Shown here: piece by piece, positions 43,147 through 52,170 of the stretch | Layout: every line of letters starts with the position of its first letter | How positions within the stretch are numbered: the stretch's first letter is position 1 | NCBI RefSeq assembly: GCF_013364155.1 | Contig: NZ_CP054916.1 | Span: 7,532,001 to 7,596,000, forward strand | DNA length: 64,000 bases | Origin: Streptomyces sp. NA02950 | GTDB lineage: Bacteria > Actinomycetota > Actinomycetes > Streptomycetales > Streptomycetaceae | Direction of reading: 5' to 3' | Notes under the pieces: model-generated | Seen by the model: the letters and a program-made list of their open reading frames with translations, nothing else | Database searches by the model: none | Told to the model about the DNA's origin: nothing | Position numbers and translations under genes: made by a program

Positions 43147-45381
43147 ATGGAAGAGAATGGGCACACCTTCTCGATGTGTCTGGATGAATCGGGGATCCGG
43201 TGCCGGGACCAGAAATTGGCGGAGGCCGCACTTCGGGTTCATGAGCGTTTGCGGTCCAGCACGGCGGCTGCGTATCTACGGACGCCGGATGGATCCCTTT
43301 CCGCTGCGGTGGTCCTGGACACGATCCTGAGCTTCGCTATCTCTCCGTGTATGGCCGAAGGGGACCGCCGCTTTGTGTCGGCGCTCGCGCATCAGAGCGG
43401 CGAGCTCGTGTGCATGGGCCCAGACGATTGGCGCCGCATCGTCCGTGAGACCCCTGCCTTCGTCCAGCATATGCCCTTCTCCATGCGGGCTGCCTCTGCT
43501 CCCATTCGCACGCCACGCCATCGCTTTGGTGCCTTGACTGTGCGGTGGATGCCGGATCGTCCACCTTCGGAAGAAGCTCTGGACTATATGAGGAGTGTCG
43601 CCGAAGAAGTCGCGTATTCCTTGGAAGAAATGGCTGACCAAGGTATTTCCATGATGGCTCCGAGTATTCCGCTGTTCGTCCCGGAAAGGGGGCCCGGGGA
43701 GACTTCCGTCGTATCCGTCGATGAGGCGGGAGAAGAACTCCCGGCTCCACGGGCAGGGCTGCGAAGTGCTTTTCTCTTCCAGTTGGAGAAAGTGGGTATG
43801 GAGCTCACCGCCGCCGACCGGGTCCGGGACGTCGTCGCCGCCACTCGGGCCGAGGTGGTGCGGCCGTTCGGCGGGAAGTCCGTGATGCTGTGTCTGGTGG
43901 AGCGGGGTCGGCTGCGGGTTGCGGGTTCCTCCGGCATCTCCAAGGACGATCTGCGGCGCGTCGACGGGCTCATCTTGACGGAGGGCACACCGGAGGGCCG
44001 CTGCACGCTGCGTGTCCAGCCGCTGCTCTTCGCGACTTCCCAGGAACTGAAGGCGGCCTATCCCGGTCTCGACCGGTACGACGACGGACGGGCGAGGGCC
44101 TTTTTGCCGTTGGTCTCCAACGGACGGGCGGCGGGCTGCTGTGTCGTGGTCTTCGAGAGCCTCCGCACGCTGGAGCAGGAGGAACTCGCCATTCTCATGA
44201 TCATGCTCGGCCAGGTGAGTCAGTCGCTCGAGCGGGCCCGGTCCCGCGAGATCGACCACGCGGTCATCCAGGGCATGCAGAACGCCTTGCTGCCCCGCGG
44301 CCTGCCGCATCTGAGAGAGCTGGAGACCACCGCCCGCTATCTGCCGGCCACTGCCGGGACGGAGGTCGGCGGCGACTGGTACGACGTGATCAGACTGAGC
44401 GAGGGCGAGGTCGGAATGATCATAGGAGACGTCGAGGGACACAGCGCGGACGCGGTCGGGATCATGGGACAGTTGCGCAGCGGTGTGCGGGCCTACGCGA
44501 TGGAGGGGCATGACCCCGCCAACGTGCTGGGCCGCAGCAATCGTCTGCTGTCCGAACTGGAGAGCGATCTCTTCGCCACCTGCTGCTGCATGTGGCTGAA
44601 CCTCGAGACCGGTGTCGCTACCGTGGCCAGCGCGGGCCACTACCCTCCCCTCCTTGCTGACTCCCAGGGCCGCACCGCCTCCGCCCAGTTGAGGGCAGGT
44701 CCTCCATTGGGGATCGATCCGGAGGCGACATACCTGGAAACGGAGTTGGTAATCCCGCCGGGCGGTATCGCGGCCCTCTACACCGATGGGCTGCTCGACA
44801 TCCGGGGCGAGGGTCCGGAGGCGAGCACTGTGCGACTACAGCGTGAAATCGCCGCGCATACGCGGGAGAATCTGGACGTCCTCGCGGACCGGCTCATCGA
44901 CGTGTGCGGCGCGCAGGCACAGCGCGAAGACGACGTCGCCCTGCTGCTGATGCGTTACGAGGGCGCCCGGGGGCCCCACGGCCGGGTGGCCCATGTCTCT
45001 GTCCAGCGCCACGATGTGCAGCGGGTGCGCGAACTACGCCACCACCTGAGAGACCTGGTGTCCGACTGGGGACTCGCCCCACTCATCGAGGACCTTCAAC
45101 TCTTGGTGTCGGAAGTCGTGACGAACGCGCTGATCCACGCGCACAGTGAAGTCGACCTCCGGATACGGGAACAGGTCGGCCGGCTGCGTGTGGAAGTACG
45201 CGACAGCGACCCTCATCCACCGGTCCCCGCGGCCAACCTCGATCTGGAGGAAGCGAGCGATGATGAGGCCGAGTCGGGGCGCGGGCTGCTGATTGTCGAG
45301 GCCGTGGCGTCCGCGTGGGGGAGTTCCCCGGCGGGGCGGGGCAAGACGACGTGGTTCGAACTGACCGTCCCGGAGAGTTGA
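43147..45381 (+). CDS. GAF / SpoIIE-type PP2C phosphatase / HATPase anti-sigma-like protein
   Basis: 744 residues from ATG 43147. An N-terminal ANTAR/GAF-like region (1 to about 160) is followed by a second GAF-like segment (LEKVGMELTAADRVRDVVAA to LEQEELAILMIMLGQVSQSL). The SpoIIE phosphatase follows with AGTEVGGDWYDVI, GDVEGHSADAVGIMGQLR, LYTDGLLDIRGEG and the Asp pair in QREDDVALLLM. The C-terminal HATPase (LQLLVSEVVTNALIHAHS, RVEVRDSD, ESGRGLLIVEAVAS) is RsbW-like. Such proteins dephosphorylate anti-anti-sigma factors and can phosphorylate them again, in stress-sigma switches. The leader is unusually AT-rich for this genome. Confidence 0.9.
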   Translation: MEENGHTFSMCLDESGIRCRDQKLAEAALRVHERLRSSTAAAYLRTPDGSLSAAVVLDTILSFAISPCMAEGDRRFVSALAHQSGELVCMGPDDWRRIVRETPAFVQHMPFSMRAASAPIRTPRHRFGALTVRWMPDRPPSEEALDYMRSVAEEVAYSLEEMADQGISMMAPSIPLFVPERGPGETSVVSVDEAGEELPAPRAGLRSAFLFQLEKVGMELTAADRVRDVVAATRAEVVRPFGGKSVMLCLVERGRLRVAGSSGISKDDLRRVDGLILTEGTPEGRCTLRVQPLLFATSQELKAAYPGLDRYDDGRARAFLPLVSNGRAAGCCVVVFESLRTLEQEELAILMIMLGQVSQSLERARSREIDHAVIQGMQNALLPRGLPHLRELETTARYLPATAGTEVGGDWYDVIRLSEGEVGMIIGDVEGHSADAVGIMGQLRSGVRAYAMEGHDPANVLGRSNRLLSELESDLFATCCCMWLNLETGVATVASAGHYPPLLADSQGRTASAQLRAGPPLGIDPEATYLETELVIPPGGIAALYTDGLLDIRGEGPEASTVRLQREIAAHTRENLDVLADRLIDVCGAQAQREDDVALLLMRYEGARGPHGRVAHVSVQRHDVQRVRELRHHLRDLVSDWGLAPLIEDLQLLVSEVVTNALIHAHSEVDLRIREQVGRLRVEVRDSDPHPPVPAANLDLEEASDDEAESGRGLLIVEAVASAWGSSPAGRGKTTWFELTVPES

Positions 45382-45396
45382 GCGCCGACCGGAGCC

Positions 45397-45422
45397 GACC
45401 CCGCGCGCGGCCGGCCGGGGTC
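45397..45422 (+). terminator. Hairpin after the SpoIIE-type gene
   Basis: GACCCCG and CGGGGTC arms close a GC-rich loop 15 bases past the stop codon. Moderate support. Confidence 0.5.
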
Positions 45423-46044
45423 CGTGCCGTATACCGGTGCCGCGCCCCCGGTCGCGCGTCGGCAGGCGTTCAGCCGGAAGGTCCGGCCGGGCACCTACCG
45501 GGTCGTCCTTATCACCGTGGACGTGATCGGTCTGGACGGCGGCTGGATCGGCCGCACAGCCGATGGTGACGTCGCCTGCTTCCTCACCGACTTCCACGTC
45601 CTGCTCGACGCCGAGCGCGGCCATGAATTCGGTTCCGCGAAGCTCCGGCGCTGATCAGTACAGGAATGTGAAACGTCGGCTGGAAGGTAGGCCTATCCTG
45701 GCCGAACTGTCGTGGGGTGTCACCCTTTGGCTGGGGTCGTTGTCCTCCAGGTCGACGCTGACGGCGGCGAAGTCTGACCATCCGGCGAAACCGTCCCGGT
45801 CCGGGTCGACAAGCGCCAAAACTGTCGGATGCTGCGAAGTGACGGGCCCAACAGGTGAGTTGGTGGCATAAAGGGTGCCGCGCCCAGGGCCCGCCCAGCC
45901 CACCGGGGGTGGAGTCGCTCTGGTCACGTGCGTCCTTGGACTGAGCGTGGAGTCAGACCGAGGCCATCCGAGCGTGTGGCGAATACCCGGGGCAGCGACC
46001 AAGTTTGAGGCGCATTTCGGGCCTCCGGCCCCTACTTCGCAGGT
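45423..46044. other. Region with only doubtful reading frames
   Basis: About 620 bases. A plus frame to 45654 contains VRPGTYRVVLITVDVIGLDG, and a minus frame from about 45900 to 45655 contains PTVLALVDPDRDGFAGWSDF, an EF-hand-like DxDxDG. Both look somewhat protein-like but lack credible starts and relatives I recognise. They may be gene ends left by rearrangement. Confidence 0.3.
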
Positions 46045-46924
46045 TCAGGAGCTGTTCGCGGCGTCAGCGGCGTTGGAGTGCCAGTAGGTGACAAAAGCTG
46101 CGCCGATGTCCACGCTGAGCGGCTCCCCGGCGGACTCGTCCTCGCCCGGCGTGGGAACGGTCACCGGGTCAGTGGACTCGCCCCCGAAGTCCTGGAGCAT
46201 CACCTGGAATTCCGTGAGCTCCTCGACCGGTCCCTCCGCTTCGCCGCTGCCGTCGGCGACGTTGATGCTGGCGAACGCCGTCGCGCCCGGCTTCAGGACG
46301 ACGATGTCCCGCGGCTTGCTGCCCTTCAGAACCTCGGTCACGGCCTGCTGGTCCTCGCTGAACTTCAGATAGGGATAGCCGACCATTCGGCAGGCGTTGT
46401 CGGACACGTTCGTCGCATACAGCATGATGTGGTTGATCGGGCGGGGCTGGTCGGACGTTGAGAAGGTCAGCCCCTCGGTGGTGCACGAGTCGATATGTGC
46501 GCCGGCATCGGGGCGGGTGTCACCGTCGCCGCTGTCGTTACCGGGCGTCTGGTCGACGATCTCGGTGGCGTCGCCGCCCTTGAGGGTGACCTTCACCTTG
46601 ACGGCCTTGGTCTTGGCGGCTGCCTCGAGCTCCTCGACGCTGCATGGCTTGGGGGAGTGGCCCTGGCCATCGCCGCAGAGGCCGCCCGAGCCCTGGACGT
46701 TGGCGTCCTCCGCCACCTTGATCCTGCGCTCGCCCACCATCAGCTCGCCCGGACCCTTGTAGGTCAGAGTGCCCGTGAACGTGCCGTCCGCGTCGTCCGC
46801 CCGGGAAGCGGTGGCCCCGAATGCCGTCGGCCTTGGTATCGGCAGCCTCGGGGTTGCAGGCGGAGAGGATCGGCACCGAGGCGATGAGCAAGCCGACACT
46901 GGCGACCTTGCGGATGAGCGACAC
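46045..46924 (-). pseudogene. DUF4232-type lipoprotein, frameshifted copy
   Basis: The lipoprotein start lies at GTG 46924 (SLIRKVASVGLLIASVPILS then AC, a lipobox LSAC). Around 46815-46825 the frame must change for the body to continue as TASRADDADGTFTGTLTYKG through GGLCGDGQGHSPKPCS and SDQPRPINHIMLYATNVSDN. Downstream sequence closely follows the intact paralogue at 52171-53064 to its end (SNAADAANSS). One small indel after the signal peptide therefore separates export signal from body: a pseudogene or a sequencing error. Translation starting inside the body would give a non-exported protein. Confidence 0.8.
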
Positions 46925-47079
46925 GGAGAATCTCCTTGGACGGCAGGACCTGGCGATCGCCAGACCTGACGAGTGGATGTGCGACTCCTGCCGGCTCCGC
47001 GTGATGGCGGCACCCGGGAGCGGCTTGGTTGTTCGGCAGGGGTTTGTGTTCGGGTGGTGTCCGGCGGCCAGATCGTGAT

Positions 47080-47134
47080 GGCAGGGTCTGATGCTCGGCC
47101 GACTTCGCGACGCCGAGCCACCACAGGCCCTGCC
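47080..47134 (-). terminator. Hairpin after thioesterase copy 1
   Basis: GGCAGGG and CCCTGCC arms with an inner CTCGGC/GCCGAG stem lie between the thioesterase stop and the lipoprotein start. The same structure is found in the duplicate at 53215-53272. Confidence 0.65.
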
Positions 47135-47223
47135 TTCATGCGGTGACCGCCTCGCGGTCACCGATCAGGAAAGCTCTCCGACCGGACAAGCCCGTTGATC
47201 GGTCCGGCAACAGCTTCTCAGCG

Positions 47224-47718
47224 CTACGGCTGGGGTTGACCGGCGAGCGGGCTGGACTCCGCGGGGTTCTCAGGGGGTGTTCCGAACAGCTTGGTGGCCA
47301 GGTCGCGGGTTTCGTCGGCCCAGGGTGCGGACCCGAGTGAGGACATGTCCACGTTGACCTCGGCGCGGGTGCCCTCGGCGTGGACGGTCTGTCCGTCTTC
47401 GGAGACCACGCGGAAGGCGTAGACCATGCTGCTCCTGCCGAGGCGCTCCATCCGGAAGCACACGTTGACGCGGCCGACGCCGCGTATCGGACTGCGATAC
47501 CGGAACGTCTGCTCGAGCACGGCGTGCATCACGTCCGGGTGTGTCGGCACGCCGTCGACGAACGAGTACCCCGCTCGTGCCCAGATCCGAACCAGCGCGC
47601 GTTCGACCAGCAGCGGGTACCGGCCGTTGTGCAGGTTGCCCATGAAGTCGAGGTCGTCCAGGTGGACTTCGGCCGACTCGACGCACTCCGCAACGGACAC
47701 CTCCGACGCGTTAACCAT
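47224..47718 (-). CDS. Hotdog-fold acyl-CoA thioesterase, copy 1
   Basis: 164 residues from ATG 47718 (MVNASEVSVAECVESAEVHL). The 4HBT hotdog pattern is present: DLDFMGNLHNGRYPLLVERA with the catalytic-type Asp and the long helix ALVRIWARAG, then VLEQTFRYRSPIRGVGRVNV and MVYAFRVVSEDGQTVHAEGT. Likely hydrolyses acyl-CoA or carrier-bound thioesters in the cytoplasm. The product of the duplicate (53359-53853) has the same length and about 90 percent identical residues by eye. In both copies the gene lies directly upstream of the lipoprotein gene, with a hairpin between them. Confidence 0.85.
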   Translation of the reverse strand: MVNASEVSVAECVESAEVHLDDLDFMGNLHNGRYPLLVERALVRIWARAGYSFVDGVPTHPDVMHAVLEQTFRYRSPIRGVGRVNVCFRMERLGRSSMVYAFRVVSEDGQTVHAEGTRAEVNVDMSSLGSAPWADETRDLATKLFGTPPENPAESSPLAGQPQP

Positions 47719-47950
47719 TGATCTCCTTCGAACCGCTCTTGCCATCCCCGGCCCCTCAGGCCAGGACACAGCCATGGCGAAAACGTGAGGGCACTGGGGC
47801 GACCGCTGAGCATCGCCTGCGAGCGGCCTTTGCCGCACGATGTTGTGGCACCACGATTCACGAACGCCGCCGAGGCGGCATCGGTTGATCGACCTATCTA
47901 CGGCTGCGCACGTGACCGCGCCATGTTCGCGCAGCACCACGGAACATGGG

Positions 47951-48170
47951 TCACCCGGCTCGCAGAACTGACGGGCCGGTGTCGCCGGAGGCCCCGGAGT
48001 CGAGAAGGCGTCGGGCAACCGGGCCATCCGTGACAATTCCGTCGATCAGGCCGGACTTGAGGATGGCGCGGATGGCGTCCGCCTTTCGGGCGTCCCCGGC
48101 AATGCCGATCACTTCTGGAACCTTCCGCAGCTCCTCGATCTCTATGGAGATCACGCGGTCGCTCCCCTCA
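47951..48170 (-). pseudogene. SorC-type sugar-binding regulator, C-terminal fragment
   Basis: Minus-strand reading ISIEIEELRKVPEVIGIAGD then ARKADAIRAILKSGLIDGIV and TDGPVARRLL is the conserved end of SorC/DeoR-like regulators that bind phosphosugars. The rest is removed by a transposase fragment starting at about 48173. Not functional. Confidence 0.65.
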
Positions 48171-48172
48171 GG

Positions 48173-48570
48173 CCCAGATGGCCCGCAACCTCGCTCTTGA
48201 CGTGGGTGTGTGCCTCGAGTCGTTGCGCTTTGTGATCCGTGACCGGGGCGGGCAATACGCCGAGTCCTTCGACGCCGTCTTCGAAGCTGAGGGCGTCGAA
48301 ACCGTCAAGGTCGCCCCGGCAGTCCCCGCGGATGAACGCACACTGCGAGAGGGGCATCGGGGGAGGCTGCGGCGCGAGGCCCTCGCCACCTGTTGCTCTG
48401 GAGCGAGTGCCACACTCTCCGTGTTCTCAGCACCTGCGCCGGACACTGCATCGGACATCGACCGCATCAGGCCCGAGAGCGGTTACTTCCTCTCGCCGAC
48501 CACCACACTGCGCCGCTGACCGACCTGAAAACCCCACGACGGCTGTTCCAGACTCGCGGTCGTACTGGGC
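48173..48570 (+). pseudogene. Degenerate integrase-type transposase C-terminus
   Basis: Starts at QMARNLALDVGVCLESLRFV and RDRGGQYAESFDAVFEAEGV, matching the catalytic core of integrase-type transposases. It then needs frame changes to continue as [12 protein letters not shown] and HRPHQARERLLPLADHH. No N-terminal half or terminal repeats were recognised, so it is an old relic. Confidence 0.65.
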
Positions 48571-48572
48571 TG

Positions 48573-48999
48573 CTAAAGGATCTCGAAGTGTCCGAACCGG
48601 GAGGAGGCCAGGGCGCGGAAGTGGCGGGAGTTGCGGGTTGCGATCTTGGGGTGTCCAGGCGCTCCGCCGCGGTCATGACGGAGGCGTCGATGATACCGAG
48701 GGGGAAGGGTAACGGCCGACGAGCTCGGCGATCCGGGGCCAGTCCTGGTCTTCGACCGGTTCGACTCGAAAGGCGCCTGCGGTGATGTCCTCGATGAGGG
48801 CGAGCTCGGCTTCGGCGGCCTTCTTGGCGCCAACGGCGCGTGACCCGGGTGTTGATGAAATACGAGACCTCCGCCAGGACGAGCTGGGGGATCACGAGTT
48901 CGCCGTCGAAGCCCTCCAGCAGCGCCGCGGACAGGGCGTGGTCAGGGTCGTCCGCGATAGTTAGGCGAAGACGGGACCTGCGTCGACGATCAGCTTCAC
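48573..48999 (-). pseudogene. VapC-like PIN toxin, multiply frameshifted
   Basis: Begins GTG 48999 with VKLIVDAGPVFA, the PIN-domain first strand with its Asp, then stops at once (TAA). The expected sequence continues in other frames: LTIADDPDHALSAALLEGFD, LVIPQLVLAEVSYFINTR, GIIDASVMTAAERLDTP with the later Asp, and KIATRNSRHFRAL to the end. At least three frame changes are needed. A dead VapC. Confidence 0.75.
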
Positions 49000-49219
49000 G
49001 CGTCGTCTGCTTCCCCACGCATGCAGGCCTTGAGATCGCGGGCGTAGGGCGCGCTGCTACCGGCGTGTAGCACGCCTTTGCCCCCCGGAGGGCGCGGACG
49101 GGGTGTGACACGACGAGTCTGGATAGTTCTTTGGTGACCGGTTCGTCCACGGTGATGCCCTGGGCCGCCGCCGGCTGGCGCAGGCGGGCCTCAAGGTCTT
49201 CGGGCACCTGAATCGACAT
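48996..49219 (-). pseudogene. VapB-like antitoxin, frameshifted
   Basis: From ATG 49219 it reads MSIQVPEDLEARLRQPAAAQ and GITVDEPVTKELSRLV, a ribbon-helix-helix-type antitoxin start. In another frame after a G run near 49085 it ends KGVLHAGSSAPYARDLKACM and GEADDA, the stop overlapping the VapC-like GTG. The 224-base span is not a multiple of three. Both partners are inactive. Confidence 0.65.
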
Positions 49220-49409
49220 GCAGTCAGAATATCGCGGGACACACCGCGGGGAGAGATCCGCAGGGGCCGAATCGGCGCGAGCCTCCCCACCGGCCGCGGC
49301 ACGACGACGTGGTTCGGAATGCTGATTCCGGCCGGATGACCGGGACCGCGGCGCGATCCCGGTCATCCGGCGTCGGCTTCTCCTCCATGCGTTGGCTATG
49401 GCCTTCCGG

Positions 49410-50048
49410 CTACGGCTGGGTCATCTGCCGGTACGCCCCGTAGAAGTCCTCCAGATGGTCCGTGCGCATGATGCGGCCGTGTGCGAGGTGATGCACATCG
49501 GTCGCGCGGAACGAGATGCCGCGGTGGGTCGCCGGGACACCGAGGAACGGCCTGACCTGGGTGCCGGTGAGGGTCTCGCGGAAGGTGACCACGGATCCGC
49601 TGACATGGATGGCATCGATACGGACCCGGAGGTCGGGGAACGTGGCGACGATGTCGTCGAGGACGTGCTGTTTCATGCCCTCGCGGCCGGTCCCCTGGCC
49701 GGGTGCCAGGGGCACGTCGACGTAGTCCTCGGCAAGGATCCGGTCATAGATACCCGCGTCACCGCTTTCGAAGGGGCGGTAGAGCAACAGGGCCGTTCGG
49801 GCCACGGCGGAGCGCGCGAGCGTCGCGCGGGCCTGCCGGCTGAGGCCCCCCTCCGGCACCCATGCGGAAGGCCGCTGCCGGCCGGCGGCCGTCGATGGGG
49901 TCGTGGCATCGGTGGCGTCCGGTTCCGCGGTCGCTGTTGGGATATTCGCGGCCGCGAGGAGCACGAGCAGGGCGCTGCCCAGCACGATGCCGTACCGGTG
50001 CGAACGCCTCAGGCGAAGCATGCGGGCGATCCGCGTGCGGAGGGACAC
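49410..50048 (-). CDS. Secreted SnoaL-like (polyketide cyclase/ester cyclase) protein
   Basis: 212 residues from GTG 50048, with GAGGAG before it. A signal peptide (RRSHRYGIVLGSALLVLLAA then ANIPTATAEP) directs export. The SnoaL-like domain covers about 80-205: ALLLYRPFESGDAGIYDRIL, EDYVDVPLAPGQGTGREGMK, FPDLRVRIDAIHVSGSVVTF and the final HGRIMRTDHLEDFYGAYRQM. In this fold His and Asp residues near DHLED often form the catalytic pocket, but most extracytoplasmic members have no known reaction. Single gene with its own upstream region. Confidence 0.8.
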   Translation of the reverse strand: MSLRTRIARMLRLRRSHRYGIVLGSALLVLLAAANIPTATAEPDATDATTPSTAAGRQRPSAWVPEGGLSRQARATLARSAVARTALLLYRPFESGDAGIYDRILAEDYVDVPLAPGQGTGREGMKQHVLDDIVATFPDLRVRIDAIHVSGSVVTFRETLTGTQVRPFLGVPATHRGISFRATDVHHLAHGRIMRTDHLEDFYGAYRQMTQP

Positions 50049-50543
50049 GATTCATCTCCTCGCTGTCATGGGATGGGCCCGCGCGGGTCGGCGCGGGAGT
50101 CGGGTCGGCTTTCTCCACATGGACGGTGAGCCGACCAGTCCGCACCAGCGCTGCTCTCTCGGTCAGGTCCGCCACCTTCGGGCGCACCGACATGACACGC
50201 ATACGCATGGTGAGACCTTCGGTGGTCGGCTACGCTGCCACATTCCGCTGTCGGCCCGACCGCAGCCAGGGCTGCGCTCACCCTCGGGCCGTCGCCCCCT
50301 GGCTGGAGCGGGGGCGTCACCGGCCTGGCCCGGGGTGAGGACGGAAGTCATGGCCCGCCTACGTGTCCCCGGGCCTACCGGACGCCCCTGATGACGCCGG
50401 ATGTGGTGCTGGCGGAGAGGGCGTACTCCTCCCACGTTTCGCAGCCGTACCGTCCACCGGTAACGACCATGACTGTTCACCATCACCCCTGCGGGCCGAA
50501 GGCGGCAGGGGCAGCCGCAGCAGCGCTTCCCCCGGAGCCATCG
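50049..50543. other. Promoter region of the SnoaL-like gene, no clear gene
   Basis: Nearly 500 bases. A 31-codon minus-strand frame ending near 50390 reads VVTGGRYGCETWEEYALSAS with a GGAGG-containing context, but it is too short to judge. The rest holds only shadow frames. Confidence 0.35.
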
Positions 50544-52055
50544 TCATGCACCTGGTCCCGTGGTCTCCTGACTCCCTCGTGGGCGGGACTCCGGAATTGG
50601 CCTCGTCGTCTGGGACACCTTCACCTTGTCAGCCCATTCGAGGCGCGGGTCCGGCGGCGCGCGGAAGGCGTGCACCTGACTCAGTCGCCGTTCGATCCGA
50701 TGGATCTCGTCTTCGTCGCTTCCGGGTATCTGCCTGCGCATGGCGATCAGTTTGGGTGCCAGATACCGAGCGCTGGCGCTGTCATGGAGGCGAGCCCACT
50801 CGTGCGTGGCACGGTCCACGGCTGCCACGACCTCCTCGGCGTCCGGCGGCTCGCCCCCGGACAGCCGGGAAGCGGCGGCGACGAGCCACAGCTCGCACGC
50901 CTTGCTCGGATCGTCCGCGACGCGAGCCAACTGGGCCCGTACTTCGATCCAGTGAATCGCCTCCGGAGAGGCAGGCCCGTAGGTGCGCAGCGCGCCCTGC
51001 TCCAAGAGGGCGACCATGCCCATAGCCTCGTGGTGCCGCCCGCCGTGCGCGGCGTTCCAGATCATCGAGTGCACTTCCTGCATCGGGGGAGGCGCGACCT
51101 TGATGGACGGCACCGGCACCGGGGTGATGATCGCCGGGTACAGGTTGGTGACGGTCTGCGACATGTCCCGCTCGGTGCGTGCGTCGAAGATCACCACGAC
51201 TGCCACTCCGGCGATGACCAGGAACATACCGGTGACCGCGGTCTCGGACGGCACCTGCCCCAGCCAGATCCAGGCGATGAACGCGGCGACCGGCGCCTCC
51301 ATCAGGAGCACCAGGCTGACCGTGATGGCCGACACCCTGCCCAGCACGAAGTTGAGCATCGACAGGCCCAGCATCTGCGGCAACAGCAGCAAGCCGAGCA
51401 CGGCCAGCCAGGTGGCTGTGTCGAATCCGACCAGCTGTATCCCGCCCACGAGGCACACCACCAGCAGCACCACCGTGGACACACCGAAACAGGCGACTGA
51501 ATACGAGGGTGTGCTCACCGTCGCACGGACCTGGCCGCCGAGTTCGGTGTAGACCGCGACCGCGACGGCTCCGACGAGGGCGAGCAGGTCACCGAGGAGT
51601 GCCGTGCCCTGGACTTGGAAGTCCCCGCCCGTGGCCACCACCGCGCCGAGCACGGCGATGCCCGTTCCGACCCAGGTGCTCCTGGGCAGCTTGCGGCCCA
51701 GAAGCACCGAGATCAGGCCCTGCCAGATTGGCTGGGTGGAGACCAGCGCTGCCGCGGTGGTGACCGAGGTGAGTTGGGTACTGGGCATGAACGTGGCGAA
51801 GTGCGTCGCCAGTGCCACACCCGCGAACACGCTGTAGCGCAGCTCTCGCCGCCTGTTCTTGCGCAGCAGACCGCGTAGTTCGTCGCCGCGCTTGACCGCG
51901 ACCACCGGGCCCAGGGCGCAGGCGCCGAGCCCATTACGCCACAACGCGAGCGCCAGCGCGGGCGCCGCCGCGAACGCCGTCAGCGGAGCGGTCATGGAGA
52001 TGGCCAGAACGGCCAGAACGAGGGCTCCAGCGTTCACGGCGCTCTTCGGTTTCAC
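50544..52055 (-). CDS. EamA/DMT-family transporter fused to a soluble helical C-terminal domain
   Basis: 503 residues from GTG 52055, after a GAAGAGAAGG stretch. The first 290 or so residues hold about ten hydrophobic segments in two EamA repeats (VNAGALVLAVLAISMTAPL, TTAAALVSTQPIWQGLISVL, LGDLLALVGAVAVAVYTELG, VSLVLLMEAPVAAFIAWIWL, TGMFLVIAGVAVVVIFDART). After a short linker a soluble region of about 200 residues, TPR-like in look, follows (MIWNAAHGGRHHEAMGMVAL, CELWLVAAASRLSGGEPPDA, DSASARYLAPKLIAMRRQIP). Small-metabolite export is the known role of the family; the added domain is unusual and may sense or dock a partner. Confidence 0.82.
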   Translation of the reverse strand: MKPKSAVNAGALVLAVLAISMTAPLTAFAAAPALALALWRNGLGACALGPVVAVKRGDELRGLLRKNRRRELRYSVFAGVALATHFATFMPSTQLTSVTTAAALVSTQPIWQGLISVLLGRKLPRSTWVGTGIAVLGAVVATGGDFQVQGTALLGDLLALVGAVAVAVYTELGGQVRATVSTPSYSVACFGVSTVVLLVVCLVGGIQLVGFDTATWLAVLGLLLLPQMLGLSMLNFVLGRVSAITVSLVLLMEAPVAAFIAWIWLGQVPSETAVTGMFLVIAGVAVVVIFDARTERDMSQTVTNLYPAIITPVPVPSIKVAPPPMQEVHSMIWNAAHGGRHHEAMGMVALLEQGALRTYGPASPEAIHWIEVRAQLARVADDPSKACELWLVAAASRLSGGEPPDAEEVVAAVDRATHEWARLHDSASARYLAPKLIAMRRQIPGSDEDEIHRIERRLSQVHAFRAPPDPRLEWADKVKVSQTTRPIPESRPRGSQETTGPGA

Positions 52056-52170
52056 CCTTCTCTTCCCTTCTCTTCCCTTCTTGTCCGCGCAGCCCACCCC
52101 GGCGAGCGCCTGCGGCGCGCCGTAACCGCGTCATGATGCGAGGCAGGGCTGTGGTCGGTCCCCGGAGCTG

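Larger units (their letters stand above)
46040..47902. repeat. Segmental duplication, left copy
   Basis: About 1.86 kb containing a lipoprotein gene, a terminator hairpin, a thioesterase gene and its leader is repeated, same orientation, at 52168-54040. Similarity is high through both genes and continues through the intergenic DNA and the thioesterase upstream region (for example CGACCGCTGAGC and CATCGGTxGACCGACCTATC-like text), then stops sharply on both sides. Confidence 0.85.
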
